Positions 1 through 7,130 are shown, numbered from the stretch's first letter. The stretch: 13,171 nt of DNA from Oceanospirillaceae bacterium (GCA_003523085.1 DPHD01000069.1:37096-50266); one strand, 5' to 3'. Notes: a model not told the origin generated them from the sequence alone. Numbers and translations: made by a program.

Positions 1-41
1 AGGTGACCTTATAGCGCTTTTTTTGTGTCTAGTATTGCGGT

Positions 42-251
42 TTAGATAGGAGAAACGTTTTCCGCTTGCAAGCCTTTTTCACCTTCGGTGACCGAAAAGG
101 TAACTTGCTGGCCTTGTTCTAGGCTCTTGTAGCCTTCTTTAACGATCGCGCTAAAATGAACAAATACGTCGGCGCCATTGGGCTGTTCTAAAAAGCCAAA
201 GCCTTTAGTGTCGTTAAAAAACTTTACGGTACCGGTGATTACTTCTGACAT
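42..251 (-). CDS. CspA-family cold-shock protein
   Basis: Single-domain cold-shock protein, an OB-fold nucleic-acid chaperone that binds single-stranded RNA/DNA. The RNP1 motif (KGFGFL, residues 16-21) and RNP2 motif (VFVHF, residues 29-33) are both present, and the 69-residue length is normal for the family. The usual VKWFN is VKFFN here. Two in-frame ATGs exist, at 257 and 251. The Shine-Dalgarno AAGGA (258-262 on the minus strand) touches the first but lies about 6 nt from the second, so the start at 251 (MSEVITG) is preferred. The gene stands alone and diverges from the LysE-type exporter. A long leader is predicted (see the promoter at 344-372), as for many csp genes. I cannot tell whether it is cold-induced or constitutive. 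Confidence 0.93.
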   Translation of the reverse strand: MSEVITGTVKFFNDTKGFGFLEQPNGADVFVHFSAIVKEGYKSLEQGQQVTFSVTEGEKGLQAENVSPI

Positions 252-343
252 GGACATTCCTTACTGTGATGACTTAATGGCTTAAATGCGTTTGAGGAGC
301 TTTGCCATTCAAAAAGTAGTACATTTAATGCCGCGCCATGTTA

Positions 344-372
344 ACTTTAATCACTATATGGGTCAATCTCAA
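344..372 (-). promoter_or_regulatory. candidate sigma70 promoter of the cold-shock gene
   Basis: On the minus strand, TTGAGA (367-372) and TAAAGT (344-349) are separated by 17 nt. They match the -35 consensus in 5 of 6 positions and the -10 in 4 of 6. The start site would fall near 337, giving a leader of about 85 nt before the ATG at 251. This is consensus matching by eye; no other element in this gap matched as well. Confidence 0.4.
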
Positions 373-391
373 AAGCATTGCATTATGCTTT
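372..391. promoter_or_regulatory. inverted repeat, candidate operator upstream of the exporter gene
   Basis: AAAGCAT (372-378) and ATGCTTT (385-391) form a perfect 7-bp inverted repeat around a 6-nt spacer. It overlaps the -35 regions of both candidate divergent promoters in this gap. No T-run follows it, so it is not a convincing terminator; a dimeric regulator site is the more natural reading. The binding protein is unknown. Confidence 0.35.
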
Positions 392-407
392 AAGGGTGAG
401 CTAATAT
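378..407 (+). promoter_or_regulatory. weak candidate promoter for the LysE-type exporter
   Basis: TTGCAT (378-383) and TAATAT (402-407) are separated by 18 nt, with 3 of 6 and 4 of 6 consensus matches. The start site would lie near 414, leaving a leader of about 29 nt. No clear Shine-Dalgarno is visible before the ATG at 443. Confidence 0.25.
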
Positions 408-442
408 GCGGCTTCTAGCCAGATTGACTGATCTTTATTGTT

Positions 443-1066
443 ATGACATTTGAATTTGCTTTAGCCTATTTTGTGGCTGTGTTTATATTTTCTATTACCC
501 CAGGCCCTGGTATTTTTGCACTCATTGCGCGGGCCTTAAAGCAGGGCAGTCGAGCGTGCTGGGGTTTAGCCTTAGGTATGACCATGAGTGACATTGTTTA
601 CTTGTTGCTGGTGGTCTGGGGGCTGGCTTACATCGCCAATCAATATCAAGTGGTTTTCCTATTGATCCGTTGGGGCGGCGCTGCTTATCTTTTCTATTTA
701 GCATGGCATATGTGGCATGCGCCAATTGAATTGGATACTACACCTGCTCAAACGACGCGTTCTAAAGGAGCTAATTTTGTGGTGAGTTATGCAGAAGGTA
801 TGTTGATTTCTGGCACTAACCCTAAAGTCATGCTCTTCTATATCGCATTTTTACCAACCTTTATCGATTTAACTCAATTGACCAACGAAGGTGTGATATT
901 GGTGGTGAGTTTGAACTTTTTGGCCTTAATGCTAGGTTTAATGTTGGTGGCTTATGGTGCCAGTAGAGCCCGAACGTTATTCCGCCAGCCAAAGTCCGTT
1001 AGAGTCATGAACCGTATTACCGCCCTGTTAATGAGTTCTGCCGGGGCAGTGATTTTAAGCCGTTAA
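443..1066 (+). CDS. LysE/RhtB-family amino-acid exporter
   Basis: Inner-membrane exporter of the LysE/RhtB family, which expels amino acids or related metabolites using the ion gradient. The protein is 207 residues, the usual length. It has the N-terminal TPGPG signature (residues 19-23), a GLALG segment (41-45), a charged loop around residues 93-110, the NPK motif (126-128) and about six hydrophobic segments. The substrate cannot be inferred. Its stop codon overlaps by 4 bp the stop of the convergent LysR gene. In classical lysE/lysG pairs the regulator is divergent, so the neighbouring LysR is not automatically its regulator. No ribosome-binding site is obvious, but the start matches the usual N-terminus of the family (MTFEFALAYF). 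Confidence 0.9.
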   Translation: MTFEFALAYFVAVFIFSITPGPGIFALIARALKQGSRACWGLALGMTMSDIVYLLLVVWGLAYIANQYQVVFLLIRWGGAAYLFYLAWHMWHAPIELDTTPAQTTRSKGANFVVSYAEGMLISGTNPKVMLFYIAFLPTFIDLTQLTNEGVILVVSLNFLALMLGLMLVAYGASRARTLFRQPKSVRVMNRITALLMSSAGAVILSR

Positions 1067-1932
1067 CTGGCCGACTGCTCTAGACCAGCGTGTAGGTATT
1101 CGTATAAACGTTTGGTGGCGTCTGATTGGCTATTTCGATCATGCTTAAATACCAGTTTAACATGGCCTAGTTGTGGGCAATCATGTAATTGCATATGGCT
1201 GTGTAAGCCTTGTGGCACGGTGCTTCGAGCCAGGGCGCTAATGCCTAATCCGGCCTCAATGGCCGCCTGAATTCCTAGTAAACTTGATGAGCTGTAGGCA
1301 ATACGCCAAGCAATGCCTGCGGCGTTAAGTTTGTTGATTATTTGTTTGCGGTAGCGGCAGCCTGTTGGGTAAACCACCAACGGAATAGGCTGGTTTTCGG
1401 GCCACTCAAAATGACCGTTAGTAACCCACACAATGGTTTCGTGAAATTCATCCCCCGAGTTAGGGTGTTGTTGATTGTCATCTAAGCTATCGGTAGCGAG
1501 CACTAAGTCGTAACGCCCTTGCTGAAAGTCCTGCAATAACTTAACACTTAGATCGCAATTAACCTCTAATGCCACGTCGGGATGGGTTTGCCCAAATTGG
1601 CTTAACAGTCGAGGTAAAAATGACACCTCAAAGTCATTGGGAATACCCAAACGAACTTGGCCAGAAACCTGACTCTTAGACAGCCGTGCCACCGCAGTGT
1701 CGTTTAAATCCAATATGCGCTGGGCAAAAGTCAACAGTATTTCGCCATCTTCGGTGACTTGCAAACCATTGTTACGCTGGAATAAGCAGCAATTGAGAAG
1801 CTCTTCTAGGCGTTTTACCTGCAGGCTAATGGCAGGCTGTGAGCGCCCTAAGACTTCGCCTGCTTGAGTAAAACCACCCAAATTGACGATAGTGACAAAC
1901 GTGCGTAGCAGTTCTGTGGGAATGTTTTTCAT
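1063..1932 (-). CDS. LysR-family transcriptional regulator (LrhA-like N-terminus)
   Basis: LysR-type regulator of 289 residues. The N-terminal winged helix-turn-helix covers about residues 5-63 (ELLRTFV, then FTQAGEVLGRSQPAISLQVK). A LysR substrate-binding domain follows from about residue 90 to the end. The ELLRTFV opening resembles the LrhA/HexA subgroup, but the target genes cannot be assigned. The gene converges on the exporter with a 4-bp stop overlap and diverges from a second LysR gene. No Shine-Dalgarno precedes the ATG, and the best promoter places the transcript start at or next to the ATG, so translation may be leaderless. An ATTAAT inverted repeat over that promoter suggests autoregulation. 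Confidence 0.9.
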   Translation of the reverse strand: MKNIPTELLRTFVTIVNLGGFTQAGEVLGRSQPAISLQVKRLEELLNCCLFQRNNGLQVTEDGEILLTFAQRILDLNDTAVARLSKSQVSGQVRLGIPNDFEVSFLPRLLSQFGQTHPDVALEVNCDLSVKLLQDFQQGRYDLVLATDSLDDNQQHPNSGDEFHETIVWVTNGHFEWPENQPIPLVVYPTGCRYRKQIINKLNAAGIAWRIAYSSSSLLGIQAAIEAGLGISALARSTVPQGLHSHMQLHDCPQLGHVKLVFKHDRNSQSDATKRLYEYLHAGLEQSAS

Positions 1933-1938
1933 GAATCA

Positions 1939-1967
1939 AGTATAAGCCATGTTAATTAATCGGTAAA
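1939..1967 (-). promoter_or_regulatory. candidate promoter of the LrhA-like LysR gene
   Basis: On the minus strand, TTTACC (1962-1967) and TATACT (1939-1944) are separated by 17 nt, matching 4 of 6 and 5 of 6 consensus bases. Transcription would begin about 7 nt past the -10, at about 1932, which is the first base of the ATG. This agrees with the absence of a Shine-Dalgarno sequence. Confidence 0.4.
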
Positions 1968-1977
1968 TTACATTAAT
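1955..1977. promoter_or_regulatory. ATTAAT-N11-ATTAAT repeat between divergent LysR genes
   Basis: Two copies of the self-complementary hexamer ATTAAT (1955-1960 and 1972-1977) are separated by exactly 11 nt. The spacer covers the -35 of the minus-strand LysR promoter. LysR regulators often bind AT-rich dyads near their own promoter, so this could be an autoregulatory site. AT-rich hexamers also arise by chance. Confidence 0.3.
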
Positions 1978-2004
1978 AGGGATTATGGTGGTTAAGGTTT
2001 AGCT

Positions 2005-2034
2005 TTGACTTTAAATAGGGCATACTCATTAACT
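2005..2034 (+). promoter_or_regulatory. weak candidate promoter of the GcvA-type LysR gene
   Basis: TTGACT (2005-2010) is a 5-of-6 match to the -35 consensus. Downstream, ATTAAC or TTAACT (2028-2034) at 17-18 nt spacing is only a weak -10. The gene has a reasonable ribosome-binding site (GTGAG at 2041-2045, 8 nt before the ATG at 2054). Confidence 0.25.
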
Positions 2035-2053
2035 AATCAAGTGAGCTTTAATC

Positions 2054-2950
2054 ATGCCTCTAACGATAAAAAATCTCCCGCCCTTAAACGCCTTAGTGGC
2101 CTTTGACGCTGCAGCGACTAGCCTTAGTTTTACCCGAGCGGCGGATAAGTTGTTTGTTACCCAAGGTGCGGTGAGTCGTCAAATACGGTTATTAGAAGGC
2201 AACCTAGGGGTGAGCTTGTTTGATCGAACCCAGCGCCAAATTTGTTTGACCCCTGCAGGTCGTGATTATCATCAACAGATTAGCGGCGCACTGGCGCAGA
2301 TTAGTTTAGCCACCCAAGCCTTACAAAATCCGGTGTTAGATAGCCAGATCACCATCGCCGCCAGCCATGCTGTAGCCTCCTTGTGGCTGATGCCGCGGAT
2401 TTCTGATTATTCGCGAGTCTACCCCGACGTTGATATTAGATTGTTAGTAGCCGACAGTGTGTTTGAAACCGATGTAGCGGATTACGATTGTAGTATAGGT
2501 TTTAGTCACTCTGAGCCCGCCGGGGTGCGGGTGGAAAAATTGTTTAACGAACGCGTGTTTGTGGTGTCTAGTCCCGATTTTTTGGCTCAGCATCAAAGTC
2601 TTACGCCAGCTCAGTTATTAGCCACGCGCCAGTTAGTGTTGGATAACCCTACGACTGGCTGGTTTAACTGGCGCGAGTGGTTTTTGGGGTTAAATATGGC
2701 GCCGGTGGTGCCCCAGCACAAGGTCACCTTTAGCCACTACAATATGCTGATACAAGCCGCCCAGCAAGGTCAAGGGGTGGCCTTGGCGTGGGACTATTTG
2801 CTGGATGATTATTTGGCAGCGGGGAGTTTAGTGAAGGCGTTTGACCAGACCTTAGAAACCCAAGCGGGCTTTTATTTGACCACCTCCAACAATGGTAGTC
2901 AAAAAGCGGTGTTAGATGATTTTTGTGCTTGGTTGATTGACAACACATGA
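2054..2950 (+). CDS. GcvA-type LysR-family regulator, probable regulator of the oxygenase operon
   Basis: LysR-type regulator of 298 residues. The N-terminus (LPPLNALVAFDAAATSLSFT, residues 8-27, then AADKLFVTQGAVSRQI) has the strong GcvA-like pattern. The helix-turn-helix is at about 26-45 and the effector-binding domain runs from about residue 94 to the end. It lies directly upstream of, and on the same strand as, the Rieske oxygenase operon, with about 100 nt between. A palindrome with LysR-box spacing overlaps its stop codon. This makes it the natural local regulator, probably an activator responding to the oxygenase substrate; that is inferred from context. The start is supported by GTGAG 8 nt upstream and by the family N-terminus. 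It diverges from another LysR gene of a different subgroup. Confidence 0.92.
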   Translation: MPLTIKNLPPLNALVAFDAAATSLSFTRAADKLFVTQGAVSRQIRLLEGNLGVSLFDRTQRQICLTPAGRDYHQQISGALAQISLATQALQNPVLDSQITIAASHAVASLWLMPRISDYSRVYPDVDIRLLVADSVFETDVADYDCSIGFSHSEPAGVRVEKLFNERVFVVSSPDFLAQHQSLTPAQLLATRQLVLDNPTTGWFNWREWFLGLNMAPVVPQHKVTFSHYNMLIQAAQQGQGVALAWDYLLDDYLAAGSLVKAFDQTLETQAGFYLTTSNNGSQKAVLDDFCAWLIDNT

Positions 2951-2962
2951 CTATAAGTCATG
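2946..2962. promoter_or_regulatory. 7-3-7 palindrome with T-N11-A spacing, candidate LysR operator
   Basis: CATGACT, ATA, AGTCATG forms a perfect 7-bp inverted repeat with a 3-nt centre. The inner TGACTATAAGTCA satisfies the LysR consensus T-N11-A. It overlaps the stop codon of the LysR gene (2948-2950) and is centred about 99 nt before the oxygenase ATG at 3053, leaving room for an activated promoter. No strong sigma70 hexamers are visible between 2963 and 3040, as expected if the promoter needs an activator. No T-tract follows, so a terminator is unlikely. Confidence 0.5.
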
Positions 2963-3052
2963 GGTTTGGTGATAATTAATCGTTTGTTTCTGAGCTTGCG
3001 ATAGGACAAAGTAGGCGCCATCTTTGATCCACATCCTGTTTGGGATTTGCCT

Positions 3053-4237
3053 ATGAGCGCCTTTAACCGTATTCCCTTAAGTACCTTAGAATCAGCTACC
3101 TTGCCTATTGAAGAGGCGAGAGGGTTGCCTAACCCGTTATACAATGACCCAGAAATGTTAGCCGAAGAACGTGATCGCGTATTAGGTAAGACTTGGTCGG
3201 GCGCGGGTTTTGCAGGCGACTTGCCACAACTCGGCTACGTTAAGCCGATCTCATTTATGGGTTTGCCGTTAGTGATTATGCGTGACAGTGCCGATGTGAT
3301 TCGTGTTTTTCATAACGTGTGTAGCCACCGGGGCATGATACTTATTGACCAAGAAGGCCCGATAACAGGCAGTATTCGTTGCCCATACCATTCTTGGACT
3401 TACGATCTCACCGGTGAGCTTAAAGGTACACCTCACATTGGTGGCGTAGGGGTACATAAATTAGACGGCTTTACCTGTGAAAAACACGGCATGAAAGAAA
3501 TTCGTAGCGCCGTTTGGTTTGATGTGGTGTTTATCAACTTAGATGGACAGGCAGACGCCTTTGCTGAGTTTATCGCGCCGGTAGTTGCGCGTTGGCAGCC
3601 TTACTTAGGCGACACAGGTTACGCTCGTATGCGTCGTGAAGCAGGCAGCGGTGGTCAAATGACCTTGGATGTGGCTTGTAACTGGAAGTTAGCGGTAGAA
3701 AACTACTGCGAAAGCTATCACCTGCCGTGGATACACCCCAACCTTAATCGTATTTCTCGTATTCAAGATCATTATCACATTATGTTTGCCAATGAATTTG
3801 CCGGCCAAGGCACCATGGTCTATAACCTAGCGGAAACTGCAGGTACACGTTTGCCCGTGTTCCCTGAGTGGCATGAAGAACGCATGAAAGAAGGTGAATA
3901 CATTACGGTGTTCCCTAATGTGCTGTTGGGTATTCAAGCCGACCATACCTTTGCCATTGTATTGGAACCCGTGACTAACGGCCGTACCCTAGAGCATTTA
4001 AGGCTCATGTACGTAGGCGATACCGCCATTGAACCACAATACCAAGGCTGCCGAGATGCCACCTTAGCCTCTTGGAAAGAAGTGTTTGGCGAAGATGTGG
4101 GCGTGGTTGAAGGTATGCAAAAAGGCCGAGTTTCACCCGGCTTTAACGGTGGCAAGTTTTCACCTGTACTCGACAATCCAACCCATTATTTTCATAGTTG
4201 GGCCGCTAAACGTTTGTTAGCCAGCGTCACAGTTTAA
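3053..4237 (+). CDS. Rieske non-heme iron oxygenase, alpha subunit (substrate unknown)
   Basis: Terminal oxygenase of the ring-hydroxylating/choline-monooxygenase superfamily; it uses O2 and two electrons to hydroxylate or dealkylate a substrate. The Rieske [2Fe-2S] motif is perfect: C90, H92, 17 residues, C110, H113. The mononuclear iron site reads as H223 and H228 (in ENYCESYHLPWIHP) with D348 (FGEDVGVVE) as the likely carboxylate. Glu220 sits where naphthalene dioxygenase has its bridging Asp, as in carnitine- and betaine-type oxygenases. Length is 394 residues. The ATG at 3053 is preferred over the TTG two codons earlier because GGGA (3042-3045) is spaced 7 nt from it. No beta subunit is encoded nearby. 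It is followed 16 nt later by an aldehyde dehydrogenase and then a rubredoxin-reductase fusion, likely one operon. Choline, betaine, carnitine or another amine are possible substrates; none is proven. Confidence 0.92.
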   Translation: MSAFNRIPLSTLESATLPIEEARGLPNPLYNDPEMLAEERDRVLGKTWSGAGFAGDLPQLGYVKPISFMGLPLVIMRDSADVIRVFHNVCSHRGMILIDQEGPITGSIRCPYHSWTYDLTGELKGTPHIGGVGVHKLDGFTCEKHGMKEIRSAVWFDVVFINLDGQADAFAEFIAPVVARWQPYLGDTGYARMRREAGSGGQMTLDVACNWKLAVENYCESYHLPWIHPNLNRISRIQDHYHIMFANEFAGQGTMVYNLAETAGTRLPVFPEWHEERMKEGEYITVFPNVLLGIQADHTFAIVLEPVTNGRTLEHLRLMYVGDTAIEPQYQGCRDATLASWKEVFGEDVGVVEGMQKGRVSPGFNGGKFSPVLDNPTHYFHSWAAKRLLASVTV

Positions 4238-4253
4238 CAAGGAACTAGATATT

Positions 4254-5699
4254 ATGAGCGATATTCATTTAGGTTTAACCCATTGGAATAACTATATTGA
4301 CGGCGAGTGGGTCGACAGCGATCGAGCCATTGAAGTGGAGAATCCTGCCACTGGGCAAGTGATAGGCACCATTGCTGAAGCAACTCCAGCGCAAGTGGAT
4401 TTGGCGGTGGCGGCCGCCAGACGATCACACGTGGCCCGTGCGCTGACCAGTATAACGCCCTATGAACGTATGCAACTGTTGCACCGTGTGGCGGCAGAAA
4501 TACGTGCTTTGGCCGAGCAAGGTGGTGAACTCCTGTGTTTGGAAAATGGCAAACCCTTGAGTCAGGCGCAATGGGAATTTGAAGAAGCCGCCCGGTATTT
4601 TGAATACTACGCCGGTATGGCTGATAAAATTGAAGGCAAGTCGATTCCCTTAGGCGATGGTTTGGTGGACTTTACCGTATATGAGCCGTTTGGGGTTTCT
4701 GCGCAGATTATTCCGTGGAACTTCCCGGTCTCGCTAGTGGCGCGTTCCCTTGCACCCGCATTGGCGGCAGGCAATGCCGTGGTCGTTAAATCACCGGAAT
4801 TGACCCCTTTGGCCGTGGCCTTGGTGGCACAAGCCATGCACAAAGCCAATGTGCCTGCGGGTGCTGTTAATATCATCTGTGGCTATGGGCACACAACCGG
4901 TGCGGCGCTGGTGTCCCATAGTGGCATTGATCAAATTGTATTTACAGGTTCAGTGCCTACGGGCCAAGCTATTCTACGGGCGGCTACCGAACATGTGGTA
5001 CCCAGTGTGATGGAGCTGGGGGGCAAGTCGGCAGGCATCGTATTTGCAGATGCCGACTTGGAGCAGGTGTTGGCTAGTGCTGAAGTGGGCAACCTCTATA
5101 ACTCAGGCCAGGTTTGCTCTGCCATGTCGAGGCTCATTGTGCATGAGGACATAAAGCAAGAGTTGACCCAGAAGTTGATCGCCCGTTTTGACGCCAAAGT
5201 GATTGGTGCCGGCATTGATGAGTCGGACGTGACACCTATCTTGACGGCTAACCAATTGGCTAAAATAGATTCCATGTGTGAGCGTGCGATCAGCCAAGGA
5301 GGTCAGTGTTTGTTAGGGGGCAAATCGTTAGATCAGGCTGGGTATTTTATGCCCCCCACCATCATCGAAGCCACGCACGAGTCTGATATTGCCCAACAAG
5401 AGGTGTTTGGTCCAGTGTTGGTGTTGATGAGTTTTACTACAGAACAGCAAGCCTACGACTTGGCCAATGGCACTGAGTTTGGATTAGTTGCTGGCGTCTT
5501 CACCCAAAACATAAACTTAGCCCTGCGAGCCAGTAATGCCTTAGTGGCAGGCCAAGTGTTTGTTAATGAATGGTTTGCCGGTGGCATTAGCACGCCCTTT
5601 GGTGGGGTAGGGAAATCTGGATTTGGGCGTGAAAAAGGCCAAGAAGCTTTGTATAATTACGTCCGTACAAAAAACATTGCCATCCGTCTAAAACCATAG
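4254..5699 (+). CDS. NAD(P)-dependent aldehyde dehydrogenase
   Basis: Aldehyde dehydrogenase superfamily enzyme of 481 residues, oxidising an aldehyde to its acid with NAD(P)+. The canonical elements are in order: PWNFP with catalytic Asn156, Lys179 of the cofactor pocket, FTGS (230-233), general base Glu254 in ELGGKS, nucleophile Cys288 in GQVCSA, EVFGPV (383-388) and the C-terminal FGGVGKSGFGREKG. It is soluble, with no signal peptide. The gene sits between the Rieske oxygenase (16 nt upstream) and the rubredoxin-reductase fusion (10 nt downstream), so it most likely oxidises the aldehyde the oxygenase releases. Betaine-aldehyde or malic-semialdehyde dehydrogenase activity are options by analogy with choline and carnitine routes. 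AAGGA (4239-4243) lies 10 nt before the ATG. Confidence 0.95.
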   Translation: MSDIHLGLTHWNNYIDGEWVDSDRAIEVENPATGQVIGTIAEATPAQVDLAVAAARRSHVARALTSITPYERMQLLHRVAAEIRALAEQGGELLCLENGKPLSQAQWEFEEAARYFEYYAGMADKIEGKSIPLGDGLVDFTVYEPFGVSAQIIPWNFPVSLVARSLAPALAAGNAVVVKSPELTPLAVALVAQAMHKANVPAGAVNIICGYGHTTGAALVSHSGIDQIVFTGSVPTGQAILRAATEHVVPSVMELGGKSAGIVFADADLEQVLASAEVGNLYNSGQVCSAMSRLIVHEDIKQELTQKLIARFDAKVIGAGIDESDVTPILTANQLAKIDSMCERAISQGGQCLLGGKSLDQAGYFMPPTIIEATHESDIAQQEVFGPVLVLMSFTTEQQAYDLANGTEFGLVAGVFTQNINLALRASNALVAGQVFVNEWFAGGISTPFGGVGKSGFGREKGQEALYNYVRTKNIAIRLKP

Positions 5700-5709
5700 A
5701 GTAATTTAC

Positions 5710-7122
5710 ATGTCGTCTACCACCTCGTCAGTGCCCTTTAAAAAGTGGCTGTGTATCATTTGTGGCTTTATTTATGACGAGGCGGTGGGCTGGCCCCACG
5801 ACGGCATTGAAGCCGGAACCCGATGGGAAGACGTGCCGAGCGATTGGTTATGCCCAGATTGCTTAGTGGGTAAAGAAGATTTTGAAATGATAGAGGTGCC
5901 CGCTGCACCCATCCTGTCTGGCTCTAATGCTACTGCTGCTGCCATTGTTCAGGGCGCTGCAGAACAGCCTTCGGGGCCCATTGTTATCGTCGGTTCTGGT
6001 TATGCAGGCTATAACCTTGCCGAAGCGGTGCGTAAACTCGACCCACAAGCAGATATAGTTGTGCTCACCCAAGATGAAGGTAAACACTATTCAAAACCTG
6101 CCTTGTCTACGGGTTTAAACATGCAACAGAGCGCACAGGATCTAGTGGTGGAATTGCCCTTAGACCGCGCTAATCGTTTAAATATTCGTATTGTCACGCA
6201 TTGCGTAGTGCAACGTATCGATGCAACATCAAAACAGCTATTTACTAGCCTTGGTCAGCAACCTTACGGTCAGCTGGTGTTAGCCCAAGGTGCGCACCCC
6301 ATCCAGTTACCATTTGCAGGCAATGCCAGCGCCGACGTGATTAGCGTAAACGACCTACATGATTACCAGCGTTATAGGGACTTACTGGCAGGCAAGGAGC
6401 GTGTGCTGTTAATTGGTAACGGGCTTATTGGTTGTGAATTTGCCAATGATTTAGCCTCCGTGGGTAAACAAGTGAATCTAGTGGGTCTAACTTCTTGGCC
6501 CATGGATCGTTTGTTACCACAAGCCGTAGGCCAGTGCCTGCAGGACTCTTTGTCGGCGATTGGTGTCAATTGGTGGTTAGAAAACAGCGTTGCATGCATT
6601 GACTTTATTGACAGTGCCAACACTGACGCTGGTTATTCGGTCACCCTTAAAAGCGGCGATGTATTACAAGCTGATGTAATTGTGTCGGCGGTGGGACTAC
6701 AAGCACGTACCAAACTTGCCATCAACAACGGTATCACCTGTGGTGTCGGTATCAAAACCGACAGCCGGTTAATGACCAATGTCCCCCATATATATGCCTT
6801 GGGTGATTGTGTTGAATTTGATGGCCAGTTGCAGCCTTTTATTGCGCCTATCTACTGGGGTATTCAAGCCCTATCACAGACCCTTACCGGTGTATCTACC
6901 GAAGTCAGCTACCCACAAATGACGGTAGTAGTAAAAACCCCTGCCTGTCCAATCACCCTATTGCCACCCAAGCAGCAAGCCGGCGAGTGGCACTTAGACG
7001 GCGATGAGCAAGGTACGGTGGCGCGCTTTAAAAACCCAGCGGGCCAAGTGTGTGGCTTTGTATTACAAGGTGATCGGGTCGATCAACGCAAGCAATTGTT
7101 AGAGGAAACCCTGCATAACTAA
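5710..7122 (+). CDS. rubredoxin-rubredoxin reductase fusion (FAD-dependent oxidoreductase)
   Basis: A 470-residue fusion. Residues about 12-62 are a complete rubredoxin with iron ligands C15, C18, C48 and C51 (WLCIICG and LCPDC). A linker rich in Ala and Ser (about 64-88) joins it to an AlkT/NorW-like flavoprotein: FAD Rossmann motif VGSGYAG (94-100), NAD(P) Rossmann motif IGNGLIG (235-241) and FAD-closing motif IYALGDC (361-367). Its expected role is NAD(P)H to FAD to rubredoxin iron to an acceptor. Known rubredoxin reductases feed AlkB alkane hydroxylases or NO and peroxide reductases. Here the only evident acceptor is the Rieske oxygenase encoded upstream, which normally would use a ferredoxin. 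The gene starts 10 nt after the dehydrogenase stop, with GAG (5699-5701) overlapping that stop as the ribosome-binding site. Apparently the last gene of the operon. Confidence 0.9.
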   Translation: MSSTTSSVPFKKWLCIICGFIYDEAVGWPHDGIEAGTRWEDVPSDWLCPDCLVGKEDFEMIEVPAAPILSGSNATAAAIVQGAAEQPSGPIVIVGSGYAGYNLAEAVRKLDPQADIVVLTQDEGKHYSKPALSTGLNMQQSAQDLVVELPLDRANRLNIRIVTHCVVQRIDATSKQLFTSLGQQPYGQLVLAQGAHPIQLPFAGNASADVISVNDLHDYQRYRDLLAGKERVLLIGNGLIGCEFANDLASVGKQVNLVGLTSWPMDRLLPQAVGQCLQDSLSAIGVNWWLENSVACIDFIDSANTDAGYSVTLKSGDVLQADVIVSAVGLQARTKLAINNGITCGVGIKTDSRLMTNVPHIYALGDCVEFDGQLQPFIAPIYWGIQALSQTLTGVSTEVSYPQMTVVVKTPACPITLLPPKQQAGEWHLDGDEQGTVARFKNPAGQVCGFVLQGDRVDQRKQLLEETLHN

Positions 7123-7130
7123 ATGCGGGT

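Noticed and set aside
1..41. Possible terminator after the cold-shock gene
   Set aside because: An AGCGCT palindrome lies next to an A/T run, but on the minus strand the A-run precedes it and no T-run follows; no convincing hairpin is present.
443..1932. Treating the exporter and LysR genes as a lysE/lysG-type regulator pair
   Set aside because: The classical pair is divergent with a shared promoter; here the genes converge, so control of the exporter by this LysR is not shown.
2946..2962. Reading the 7-3-7 palindrome as a rho-independent terminator of the LysR gene
   Set aside because: The stem is AT-mixed with a 3-nt loop, overlaps the stop codon and is followed by GGTTTGG rather than a T-run.
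2899..3144. 81-residue minus-strand frame across the LysR/oxygenase gap
   Set aside because: It overlaps the 3' end of the LysR gene and the 5' end of the oxygenase gene, with no domain-like pattern.
4607..4876. 89-residue minus-strand frame inside the aldehyde dehydrogenase gene
   Set aside because: It is wholly antisense to a gene with all catalytic motifs intact; such frames are expected by chance.
3053..5699. Assigning the oxygenase and dehydrogenase to choline-to-betaine conversion
   Set aside because: The motifs fit the Rieske superfamily broadly; the substrate pocket cannot be read without alignment, so a specific substrate would be a guess.
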